Shown: positions 44,753-52,063 of the stretch, piece by piece | How the letters are laid out: every line of letters starts with the position of its first letter | Position numbering within the stretch: the stretch's first letter is position 1 | From: Dyadobacter jiangsuensis | GTDB lineage: Bacteria; Bacteroidota; Bacteroidia; Cytophagales; Spirosomataceae | Reading direction: 5' to 3' | NCBI RefSeq assembly: GCF_003014695.1 | Contig: NZ_PYAS01000006.1 | Coordinates: 248,001 to 312,000 of the forward strand | Length of the DNA stretch: 64,000 bases | Notes under the pieces: generated by a model | Database searches by the model: none | Seen by the model: only the letters and a program-made list of their open reading frames with translations | What the model was told of the DNA's origin: nothing | Made by a program: the position numbers and the translations under genes

Positions 44753-45193
44753 ATGGATGAAAGGGGCTACCCGTTCGAAATCGGCGTTGATCGGCTGATT
44801 TATAAATTTGAAAGTGTCAGTGAGAATAAAACAATTCTAAAAACTGTTTCTTTTGAGCGGATTGCCGACACCAATATATTCAACCTTGCGTTGCTCGATC
44901 CCGTAGAAAATGGTGAATTGAGCGACCAGATAGAAAGTAGAAACGGCGATCTACAGCTAGTACTAGCCACCGTTTTTCAAATAGTCTGTGATTTCTTAAA
45001 CCGGTTTCCCGACTCCATTGTCAGTTTTCGTGGGAGTGACGCGCGCAGACACAGGTTGTACAGGATTGCCATTTCACGCGAACTGGCTAACGTAGCTGGG
45101 AAATATGAAGTATATGGCATCACAGCCATACAAGAAGTGGTTTTCTTTGCGCCGAATGTAGATTACGAACATTATTTTATCAAAAAATTATAG
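44753..45193 (+). CDS. DUF6934-like hypothetical protein
   Basis: A 146-residue soluble protein that looks like the DUF6934 family, small Bacteroidota proteins of unknown function. Visible landmarks: ERIADTNIFNLALLDPVENGELSD, VFQIVCDFLNRFPDSIVSFRGSDARRHRLYRIAISREL and FFAPNVDYEHYFIKKL. The central part reads as mixed alpha/beta with a strongly conserved SFRGSDARRHRLYR segment that could bind nucleic acid or nucleotide. It starts downstream of a perfect promoter and is followed after 2 bp by a 58-codon gene, in a tight pair like those of toxin-antitoxin systems. The family name is from memory of its pattern and should be taken with caution. Confidence 0.8.
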   Translation: MDERGYPFEIGVDRLIYKFESVSENKTILKTVSFERIADTNIFNLALLDPVENGELSDQIESRNGDLQLVLATVFQIVCDFLNRFPDSIVSFRGSDARRHRLYRIAISRELANVAGKYEVYGITAIQEVVFFAPNVDYEHYFIKKL

Positions 45194-45195
45194 CT

Positions 45196-45372
45196 ATGAA
45201 CAAGCGACAAGATTTCAAACTAACTCCGGAACAACAGAAAATAGTTGACGAAAAAGTAAGGGTGCTTACGGAGGCCGTAAAAAACGTTGACTTCAATAAT
45301 TTACCAAAACGCGAAAGCCATCCGGATATTTCCAAGTCGGCAAATGGTTCAAAACATACCGGAAAAGCATAA
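45196..45372 (+). CDS. Small partner of the DUF6934-like gene
   Basis: A 58-codon open frame with ATG at 45196 and TAA at 45370-45372, product MNKRQDFKLTPEQQKIVDEK... ending GSKHTGKA. It begins 2 bp after the stop of the DUF6934-like gene, so translation is probably coupled. The product is hydrophilic, helical at first (residues 10-30) and disordered at the end, fitting a small regulatory or antitoxin-like partner. The frame is too short for usual gene lists, which is why it is often missed. The GH16 start at 45389 lies 16 bp after its stop, which supports both calls. Confidence 0.75.
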   Translation: MNKRQDFKLTPEQQKIVDEKVRVLTEAVKNVDFNNLPKRESHPDISKSANGSKHTGKA

Positions 45373-45388
45373 AGGCAGACTCATTACC

Positions 45389-46249
45389 ATGCTAGAAACC
45401 ATCATACCTCTTCGCCGACTTACGTTGGCGATGTTTATCACCGCGATTTCCACAGTAGCTGGCTGCGCCCAACCCTCGGAAAAACCAAAAACAACCGCGC
45501 AACAATACGAATTCGCCCCCACCCCATCCTGGCAGGACGAGTTCAACACACCCGGCAAGCCCGACCCTGCCAAATGGAGCTACGATCTCGGCGACCATGG
45601 CTGGGGAAATAATGAGCTGGAAAACTATACCGAAAAAATCGAGAACGCTAAAGTCGAAAATGGCAACCTGGTAATCACGGCCATTAAGGAACCCTCAGGC
45701 AAGCAGCAGTACAGTTCGGCGCGGCTGGTGTCGAAAGGGAAAGCGGATTTTACGTATGGAAAATTCGAGATCAGGGCGAAGCTGCCAAAGGGGCGCGGGA
45801 CCTGGCCGGCAATCTGGATGCTCGCAAGCGGCAACAGTTACGGCAATAAAGGCTGGCCGGATAATGGCGAGATCGACATTATGGAGCACGTGGGCTTTGA
45901 CCAGGACCGGCTGCATGGGAATATCCATACGAAAGCATTCAACCACGCGATTAAGACCAACAAAGGTAACAATGTGATCGTGAAAGGACTTTCGGAAGAT
46001 TTTCATGTGTACACGTGCGAATGGACGCCCGAGACGGTTAAGATACTTGTCGATGGAAATGCCTATTTCACATTCCAAAAGGAAGCGACCTACCAATGGC
46101 CGGAATGGCCATTCGACAAGCCGTTTCATTTAATTTTAAATGTCGCAGTAGGTGGCAACTGGGGTGGGCAAAAGGGCGTGGATGACAGCATTTTCCCGCA
46201 AAAAATGGAGGTCGATTACGTGCGCGTGTACCCGCTCGTGACGAAGTAG
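45389..46249 (+). CDS. GH16 family beta-glucanase lipoprotein
   Basis: A 286-residue glycoside hydrolase of family 16, which cleaves beta-1,3 or mixed beta-glucans. The start at 45389 gives MLETIIPLRRLTLAMFITAISTVAGC with a lipobox cysteine, so it is a lipoprotein; the in-frame extension to 45287 is rejected since it runs through the preceding small gene. Substrate-cleft segments include WSYDLGDHGWGNNELENYTE and GRGTWPAIWMLA. The catalytic motif GEIDIMEHVG gives Glu161, Asp163 and Glu166 (nucleophile, assisting acid, acid/base). The C-terminus has FHLILNVAVGGNWGG and VDYVRVYP. It most resembles laminarinase-type members. Confidence 0.94.
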   Translation: MLETIIPLRRLTLAMFITAISTVAGCAQPSEKPKTTAQQYEFAPTPSWQDEFNTPGKPDPAKWSYDLGDHGWGNNELENYTEKIENAKVENGNLVITAIKEPSGKQQYSSARLVSKGKADFTYGKFEIRAKLPKGRGTWPAIWMLASGNSYGNKGWPDNGEIDIMEHVGFDQDRLHGNIHTKAFNHAIKTNKGNNVIVKGLSEDFHVYTCEWTPETVKILVDGNAYFTFQKEATYQWPEWPFDKPFHLILNVAVGGNWGGQKGVDDSIFPQKMEVDYVRVYPLVTK

Positions 46250-46287
46250 CAGCTTTGAAAATCCAGTGCACGGAAGTATCTTGCACC

Positions 46288-48084
46288 ATGGATCATTTCG
46301 TTGTTTCGGCCAGGAAGTATCGTCCCGTCACCTTTGATTCGGTGGTGGGTCAATCACACATCACTACCACATTAAAGAATGCCATTCGCACCAATCACCT
46401 CGCACAAGCTTTCCTTTTCTGCGGTCCGCGCGGGGTGGGAAAAACTACGTGCGCGCGTATTTTGGCCAAAACCATCAACTGCCAGAACCTGGGAGATGAT
46501 GTAGAGGCCTGCGGCGAATGCGAGTCTTGCGTGAGCTTCCAGAACAACGCTTCCTTTAATATCCACGAGCTCGATGCGGCTTCCAACAACTCCGTGGAGG
46601 ACATTCGTAACCTGATCGACCAGGTGCGCTACCCGCCCCAGACCGGAAAGTACAAGATCTATATTATTGATGAGGTTCACATGCTTTCGCAGGCTGCTTT
46701 CAATGCATTCCTGAAAACATTGGAAGAGCCGCCGTCGTATGCCATTTTCATCCTTGCCACGACGGAGAAACACAAGATCCTGCCGACGATCCTTTCGCGC
46801 TGCCAGATCTTCGACTTCAACCGCATTCAATCGAAGGACATCGCGCATCACCTTGCCGATATTGCCCAAAAGGAAGGTATCAATGCGGAACATGAAGCCC
46901 TTGAACTGATCGGTCAGAAAGCCGATGGCGGTTTGCGCGACGCGCTTTCGATGTTCGACCTTAACGTCACGTTTTCCACCAACAACCACCTCACTTACGC
47001 GGCGGTGCTGGAAAACCTGCACATTCTCGACTACGATTATTATTTCAAAATCACGGACGCGCTCACAGCGGGCAGCATTGCACGCTCGCTGGTGTTGTTT
47101 GATGAAATTTTAAGAAAAGGGTTCGACGGCCACCTGTTTGTCATAGGCCTTCTGGAACACTTCCGGAACCTGCTCGTGTGCAAAGACCCGGCGACGGTAA
47201 CCCTGTTACAGGTTTCTGAATCTGCCGAGCGGAAATACCTTGAACAGTCCTTAATGGCCGATCTCAGCTTCCTGCTCTCGGCGCTGAGCATTACGGGACA
47301 ATGCGATATCAATTATAAATCGGCGAAAAACCAGCGGTTGCATGTGGAGCTCTGTCTCATGAAACTCGCCAATTTGCCCCAGGTTCTTCAACTTCATTCT
47401 CTTGCTGCCGTTGATGAAACGGCAAAAAAAAAAGTTGAGCCTCAACAATCCCTGAACAGTTCGGCAGCTCCATCACCGGCAGCACCTCAACCTGCGGCGT
47501 CTGCCAATACCCAGTCGAACGGAAGTGCTTACGCGAATGTACCCGCACAACCGGCAGCTGCATCACAACAAGTAACTCCACAGCAAGCTGCTCCCTCACG
47601 CCTGAAAAGCACCGTTTCGCTGACGCAATCGCTCACTCCACCGGCACAGCAACCTGCAAAGCAAAGCAATGTCGAGGCTTCTGTTGAATATGCCGCTGCT
47701 CCAAATGGTGCGAAAAGAGAAGAATTAACACTGGCAAACTTGCAGCGTTTCTGGTACGAATTCTCCCAAAAACGCCTGCAAGCCGGGAATTCAACGACGG
47801 AGCAAATCACATTGAACCGTGAAATTCAGCTGAATGGTACCGTTATCGAAATCGCGCTCGACAATGATCACCAGCAGGATGCAGTAATGAATATGCGGTA
47901 TGAGTTGCTGGGTTTCCTAAAATTACGGCTGGATGCGCCCAAACTGGATATTAATCCCCGCGTAGCACCACAAGAGGTAAACAGGCTGCCTTACACGCCT
48001 GCCGAGAAATTCAACTTTTTAGCAGAAAAAAACCCTTATTTACTCGAATTGAAGCAAGCGCTGGGGTTGGATGTGGATTTCTAA
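46288..48084 (+). CDS. dnaX: DNA polymerase III subunit gamma/tau
   Basis: The 598-residue clamp-loader subunit. From the ATG at 46288 (MDHFVVSARKYRPVTF) the AAA+ domain has Walker A GPRGVGKT at residues 46-53, a zinc-binding cluster of four cysteines (ending CGECESC), DEVHML and the sensor SRCQIFDF. Domain III is followed by a Pro/Ala/Gln-rich linker (about 380-460) and a tau-like C-terminal domain (LANLQRFWYEFSQKR). The in-frame start at 46255 is unlikely because homologues begin at MDxFVVSARKYRP. Its stop overlaps that of the convergent coaE by two to three bases. Confidence 0.97.
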   Translation: MDHFVVSARKYRPVTFDSVVGQSHITTTLKNAIRTNHLAQAFLFCGPRGVGKTTCARILAKTINCQNLGDDVEACGECESCVSFQNNASFNIHELDAASNNSVEDIRNLIDQVRYPPQTGKYKIYIIDEVHMLSQAAFNAFLKTLEEPPSYAIFILATTEKHKILPTILSRCQIFDFNRIQSKDIAHHLADIAQKEGINAEHEALELIGQKADGGLRDALSMFDLNVTFSTNNHLTYAAVLENLHILDYDYYFKITDALTAGSIARSLVLFDEILRKGFDGHLFVIGLLEHFRNLLVCKDPATVTLLQVSESAERKYLEQSLMADLSFLLSALSITGQCDINYKSAKNQRLHVELCLMKLANLPQVLQLHSLAAVDETAKKKVEPQQSLNSSAAPSPAAPQPAASANTQSNGSAYANVPAQPAAASQQVTPQQAAPSRLKSTVSLTQSLTPPAQQPAKQSNVEASVEYAAAPNGAKREELTLANLQRFWYEFSQKRLQAGNSTTEQITLNREIQLNGTVIEIALDNDHQQDAVMNMRYELLGFLKLRLDAPKLDINPRVAPQEVNRLPYTPAEKFNFLAEKNPYLLELKQALGLDVDF

Positions 48085-48692
48085 TGTTGGGAGAGCTTCC
48101 TTTTCAGAAACAGTTTGTGCAAATGAAGTACTTGCGGGATCAGCTCGGAAGCATCGTCATTATTCACAATATAATCGGCTATTTCCCGCCTGGATTCATC
48201 AGAAACCTGCCGCTCGATAATCGCCCTGATTTCCTGCTCCGGGCGTTTGTCCCTTTGCAATATCCTCTGAACTCGTAACTCGACCGGTGCTTCCACTACC
48301 ACGACGACGTCTACGGCATTTGCATGCCCTGCCTTGGCCATAATAGCCGCCTCCTTCAACACATATGGCGCTCCCGCATTTTGCATAACCCATGCTTTCG
48401 TGTCACTGAGTACAACAGGATGAATGATCGCATTCAGTTCTTTCAATAACGGCTCATTCCTGAAAACCCTGGAAGCGACGTAGCGTGTGTTATACATTCC
48501 CCCGCTATCATAAGCCTCATCACCAAGCAATGCTATTACCTTCTCCCGAATCTCCGGATCGTTGTTGGTAAGCCATTTGGCACGACTGTCGGCATAGTAA
48601 ACGGGAATATCCAGACATTCGAATAACCGGCAAACCATACTTTTACCAGAACCAATACCCCCGGTAACACCTATCAGAAGCGGAAGATCCAT
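48081..48692 (-). CDS. coaE: Dephospho-CoA kinase
   Basis: The last enzyme of coenzyme A synthesis, phosphorylating the 3'-hydroxyl of the ribose of dephospho-CoA with ATP. The 203-residue product starts at 48692 (MDLPLLIGVTGGIGSGKS), with the P-loop GGIGSGKS in the first 20 residues, CRLFECLDIPVYYADSRAKWL, the LID-type RDKRPEQEIRAIIERQ and YIVNNDDASELIPQV. The in-frame extension to 48755 would overlap ybbR and has no support. It is the last gene of the nusB-ytxH-DUF1573-yajC-ybbR-coaE cluster and ends convergently with dnaX. Confidence 0.95.
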   Translation of the reverse strand: MDLPLLIGVTGGIGSGKSMVCRLFECLDIPVYYADSRAKWLTNNDPEIREKVIALLGDEAYDSGGMYNTRYVASRVFRNEPLLKELNAIIHPVVLSDTKAWVMQNAGAPYVLKEAAIMAKAGHANAVDVVVVVEAPVELRVQRILQRDKRPEQEIRAIIERQVSDESRREIADYIVNNDDASELIPQVLHLHKLFLKRKLSQH

Positions 48693-48720
48693 ATGATTAT
48701 CAGTCAAATGAGGGAATAAG

Positions 48721-49416
48721 CTATTGCTGTGGCGGTGCGATGAGGAATTGCGCAACTTCGAAGCTCACGTAAACATCACGATGGCTCACTTCCACCAATG
48801 GGGAAACCGGCAGCGGGATAGGCAAACTCTCATCGTAATTGTTCTGAATTTTAGGCGTAGGCACGCGTACCTTGATCGTATCCGGGAAAGTTTTAATCAG
48901 TGAAACCGGTCCGTCCACTGAAATAAGTGACGGTGAGACATTAATGAAGCTGGAAATCACATAGCCTTCACGTACATCAATGCCCGCACTATCGACGCGA
49001 ATAGGAATAATTTTCCTGATTTTAGGCTCAAAATTCAGTTCAAAAGTATCTGCTACCACATAGTTGACATGCAGATTAGGGAACATTTCCGTGATCTGGT
49101 CGGTGAGCGTGGTCGAGTTGATAAAACTGGACACCGTCGGATTCTGAACGCGGTAAACTACCGGATTGGCATTAAAATTCAGCCAGGATTTTTGAAGCAA
49201 AGTCCAGCCATCTCCCGTTACATTCACCGAAATCCGTTTGGGAAGCGGCTGCATCGGCACATAGGCTGAGTTATCATACTCGATCGACAGCGGATAATTC
49301 AGTTTAAGGGAATAATTGTCCTTATTGAGGACATTCATTAACCAAAAAAAGGATGCTGCAAGCAAGCATCCTATAAACGTTTTGATCCTGTTCTGGTTGG
49401 GTGGGACTTGACTCAC
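48721..49416 (-). CDS. YbbR-like (CdaR) domain protein
   Basis: A 231-residue protein with one N-terminal membrane span (IKTFIGCLLAASFFWLMNVLN) and an exported part of YbbR-like repeats: YPLSIEYDNSAYVPMQPLPKRISVNVTGDGWTLL and later NFEPKIRKIIPIRVDSAGIDVREGY, SLISVDGPVSLIKTF. In Firmicutes YbbR/CdaR controls the diadenylate cyclase CdaA; in Bacteroidota this gene sits in a fixed cluster with yajC and coaE and the role is not settled. It starts 54 bp after the yajC stop, the gap being filled by a perfect inverted repeat, and ends 28 bp before coaE. Confidence 0.88.
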   Translation of the reverse strand: MSQVPPNQNRIKTFIGCLLAASFFWLMNVLNKDNYSLKLNYPLSIEYDNSAYVPMQPLPKRISVNVTGDGWTLLQKSWLNFNANPVVYRVQNPTVSSFINSTTLTDQITEMFPNLHVNYVVADTFELNFEPKIRKIIPIRVDSAGIDVREGYVISSFINVSPSLISVDGPVSLIKTFPDTIKVRVPTPKIQNNYDESLPIPLPVSPLVEVSHRDVYVSFEVAQFLIAPPQQ

Positions 49417-49431
49417 AACAATTTTGAAAAT

Positions 49432-49455
49432 GCATGCATTAGCAGGAATGCATGC
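49432..49455 (-). repeat. Inverted repeat between yajC and ybbR
   Basis: GCATGCATT (49432-49440) pairs perfectly with AATGCATGC (49447-49455) across six bases. On the coding strand it is followed by ATTTTCAAAATTG, so it may be a weak terminator or an RNA processing hairpin. Confidence 0.6.
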
Positions 49456-49470
49456 CGTTCATGATTAGTT

Positions 49471-49770
49471 TTACCCGGCAATGGTACGCGAAATGGCCGA
49501 TTTTTCGACCGTCAGTTTCACTCCTTTGTCCAACTCAAGCGTAACCGTCGATTCTTCCACTGTATAAATTCTGGCGTGGATACCGCCGATCGTTACCACC
49601 TCGTCGCCTTTTTTCAGGTTATTGAGCAATTCTTTCTGTTCCTTCTGCTTTTTCTGCTGCGGACGGATCATGAAAAAGTAAAATACCCCGATAATACCGA
49701 CCCACATCACGACCTGGTAAATCATGCCCTGGGAGCCGCCGGCTGCTTGTGCTAAAATAGAATAATTCAT
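49471..49770 (-). CDS. yajC: Preprotein translocase accessory subunit YajC
   Basis: A 99-residue inner membrane protein of the SecDF-YajC complex. One membrane helix near the N-terminus (MIYQVVMWVGIIGVFYFFMIRPQQ) is followed by the hallmark RPQQKKQKEQKELLNNLKKGDEVVTIGGIHARI segment and a short beta domain. Length and pattern match the family. It lies in the conserved cluster between the DUF1573 lipoprotein gene (24-bp gap) and ybbR. Confidence 0.95.
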   Translation of the reverse strand: MNYSILAQAAGGSQGMIYQVVMWVGIIGVFYFFMIRPQQKKQKEQKELLNNLKKGDEVVTIGGIHARIYTVEESTVTLELDKGVKLTVEKSAISRTIAG

Positions 49771-49794
49771 TGTAGTAGATGGGTTGTATAAATA

Positions 49795-50253
49795 TTACTT
49801 CTTCGCCGTCGTCGAATCTGCGACGGCCGGCTGAGGTGCTGCATTTACAATACCTTTCAGCCTTAATTCCGTATTAGCCGGTTCCGTATTGGCGTAAACA
49901 GTGATCGTTTTGACCTGCGGGCCAGCTTTGTGCTTGCTATCGAAACGGACCTTGATACTCGAAGTCTGTTTCGGCCCGATCGGATCCTTCGGCCACTCGG
50001 GCGTGGTACACCCGCACGAAGAGCTGATGTTATTGAGGATCAACGGATATTCGCCATCGTTACGGAATTTGAATTCGTGTTCCACAATGGCGCCTTCCTG
50101 GATCGTACCGAAATCATATTCCGTGCTGTCGATCAAAGCAAAAACAGGCAGCTTTGAATTTGCCTGTTTTTCTTCACCATTCTTTTCATTTTTGGAGCAA
50201 CCGGAAAAAGCCAGCGCTATTCCCAGAAACGCGAAAAGGGCTATTTTTTTCAT
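49795..50253 (-). CDS. DUF1573 domain lipoprotein
   Basis: A 152-residue lipoprotein (lipobox ALAFSGC, Cys19). The DUF1573 immunoglobulin-like domain is clear: YDFGTIQEGAIVEHEFKFRNDGEYPLILNNISSSCGCTTPEWPKDPIGPKQTSSIKVRFDSKHKAGPQVKTITVYANTEP. The SCGCT cysteine pair is a family hallmark. It lies 3 bp after the YtxH gene and 24 bp before yajC, so it is likely part of the same transcript. The role in Bacteroidota envelopes is not known. Confidence 0.93.
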   Translation of the reverse strand: MKKIALFAFLGIALAFSGCSKNEKNGEEKQANSKLPVFALIDSTEYDFGTIQEGAIVEHEFKFRNDGEYPLILNNISSSCGCTTPEWPKDPIGPKQTSSIKVRFDSKHKAGPQVKTITVYANTEPANTELRLKGIVNAAPQPAVADSTTAKK

Positions 50254-50256
50254 AGG

Positions 50257-50562
50257 TCATTCGCTGGCCTGGCCCTTGATCTGCGCCATCAGGCGGTCTA
50301 CGTCTTCCAGAAGCTTTTCGGCTTTTTCACGCGCATCATTCACAACACGCTCGCCTTCAGTCCTGGAAAAATTGTCAGGCAAGTCCTTCTTATCGACCAG
50401 GTCCTGAATCACTTCTTGCAATTTCTCACGGTACTTGGACAGTCTGTACGTCAATTGGGTACGTAGCACCTCTCCTTTGTCGGGAGCATAAAGGATACCC
50501 AATGCTGCACCGGTGGCAGCGCCTGTCAGAAATGCGATTAAAGTATTACTGGTTTTACTCAT
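50257..50562 (-). CDS. YtxH domain protein
   Basis: A 101-residue protein with an N-terminal glycine-zipper membrane segment (NTLIAFLTGAATGAALGILYAPDKG, the YtxH hallmark) followed by a helical, charged tail that may form a coiled coil (YRLSKYREKLQEVIQDLVDKK, ARE-KAEKLLEDVDRLMAQ). YtxH proteins are small general-stress membrane proteins of unknown mechanism. It follows nusB by about 100 bp and precedes the DUF1573 gene by 3 bp. Confidence 0.9.
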   Translation of the reverse strand: MSKTSNTLIAFLTGAATGAALGILYAPDKGEVLRTQLTYRLSKYREKLQEVIQDLVDKKDLPDNFSRTEGERVVNDAREKAEKLLEDVDRLMAQIKGQASE

Positions 50563-50662
50563 GGTTTCTGCTGTTTTTTTGCTGCAAACGGGTGTCAGCT
50601 CATGTATTTATAATGGCCTCCAAAAATTGTTCCATTATACCCGGCCCCAATTTCGGCAGCTT

Positions 50663-51829
50663 TTACTTATTATCAATCAATCCGCGCCCGCTTTTTCTGA
50701 TCACGCCTTCTTTGGCCAGTTTCACTGAAAGCACGTCCAGGACGCCATTCACAAACTTACCACTTTTTGGGGTACTGTACCTTTTCGCGATCTCAATAAA
50801 CTCATTAATGGTGACTTTCACCGGGATACCAGGGAAATGAATGAGTTCAGCAAGAGCTGTTTTGAGGATAATAAGGTCCACCAGCGCGATCCTTTCCAGC
50901 TCCCAGTTTTTCAACTGGTCTTCCAGATAAACATCGTACTGATCGCTTTCTTTCACTACGATCTTGCAAAGTTCCTCAACAAACGCCCGGTCTTCTTCCC
51001 AGTCCTTGGTAAGCGGTGCGAGCTGGAAGGTATGTGCCAAATCGGCAGTACGCAAAGTTTTGATCGCAAGGCTGCGGATCAACTCGCTATGGTCTGCCCA
51101 ATAAAGATCGCGTTGTTCGAGGTATTCGAGCGATACCTCGTGTTTGAGGATAATCTGACGCAGTACGTGCTGAATAATTTCCTGGTCTTCCTCCGGCGTA
51201 TGAGTCGCCGATTTACAATATGTTTCGTAGGTTTCGTCCTTCCGCAAACCTTCCCGGTAAATCTTCCGGATCAGATTCATTTCGTTGGTCCAATTGATAC
51301 CGCTGCGGATAATCTCCTCTTCCAGCGCCTTATCTTCCTGCAAAACCTTGATCACCCGGTTGGTATCCAGTCCCGAATCTTTGGGGAATGGCGCCTCCGG
51401 GTCGTCGTACCTGCGCTCGCGGTCGATTTTTGCCTGGTGTGAAAGTTCGATCAGCATCGACAGGATCCGAATGAAATCGGCGTAAATCGTTTCCGTTTCA
51501 TTCAAAACCCTTCTAACGAGTTTTTCTCCATCCGTATTAGTCTGCCGGTTGTATGCTTCATAGGCTGTCTGGGCCACTCTCAGCACGCGATCGGGAAGCT
51601 CTTCATCACCGTTGGGCTTACCATTTTTAATAAACTCGTCGAGCGTCATGTTCGCGAGCCGCTTCATGCCCGAAAGCTTTTTCTTGTCCTGAAACTCCAT
51701 CGAGTTAAGGTCAGGAGCAAATGCCTCTTCAATTTGATCGAGTGCCAGTAAACGGTTCGCATCGGCTGTGAGCTGCCGCGCATAAAGTGCCTGAACCGCT
51801 TTGGTTCTTAGTAATCTTCTATTCAGCAT
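50663..51829 (-). CDS. nusB: Long-form transcription antitermination factor NusB
   Basis: NusB binds boxA RNA with NusE to drive rRNA antitermination. Ordinary NusB has about 130-160 residues; this product has 388. The N-terminal RLLRTKAVQALYARQ and the C-terminal NusB fold (TKDWEEDRAFVEELCKIVVKES, LERIALVDLIILKTALAELIHFPGIPVKVTINEFIEIAKRYSTPKSGKFVNGVLDVL) are clear, and about 200 residues are inserted between them. Similar long forms occur in Bacteroidota. It heads the minus-strand cluster ending with coaE. Confidence 0.93.
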   Translation of the reverse strand: MLNRRLLRTKAVQALYARQLTADANRLLALDQIEEAFAPDLNSMEFQDKKKLSGMKRLANMTLDEFIKNGKPNGDEELPDRVLRVAQTAYEAYNRQTNTDGEKLVRRVLNETETIYADFIRILSMLIELSHQAKIDRERRYDDPEAPFPKDSGLDTNRVIKVLQEDKALEEEIIRSGINWTNEMNLIRKIYREGLRKDETYETYCKSATHTPEEDQEIIQHVLRQIILKHEVSLEYLEQRDLYWADHSELIRSLAIKTLRTADLAHTFQLAPLTKDWEEDRAFVEELCKIVVKESDQYDVYLEDQLKNWELERIALVDLIILKTALAELIHFPGIPVKVTINEFIEIAKRYSTPKSGKFVNGVLDVLSVKLAKEGVIRKSGRGLIDNK

Positions 51830-52063
51830 ATGCCGGAATACTATTTGGATAAAAGGTACAGTAAATCAAAGAACGTGTCTGCGTGTCTTACAGGGCCATT
51901 TTGCATTGTACCCTGCACTAGTTGTTTTTAAAATCGACCGCAAAATTAGACTATTTTGTTCACAATCGGAAAATTGGGATGCGTCGTTTTAATTTTGCAA
52001 CGTTTTGGTAAAATAGGATGTTGCTCAGAAAGCGTCCTGCGCCGTCGACAAAAATCTGAACAG

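Noticed and set aside
45287-45388. Upstream start for the GH16 gene
   Set aside because: It runs through the 58-codon gene and hides the lipoprotein signal that appears from the ATG at 45389.
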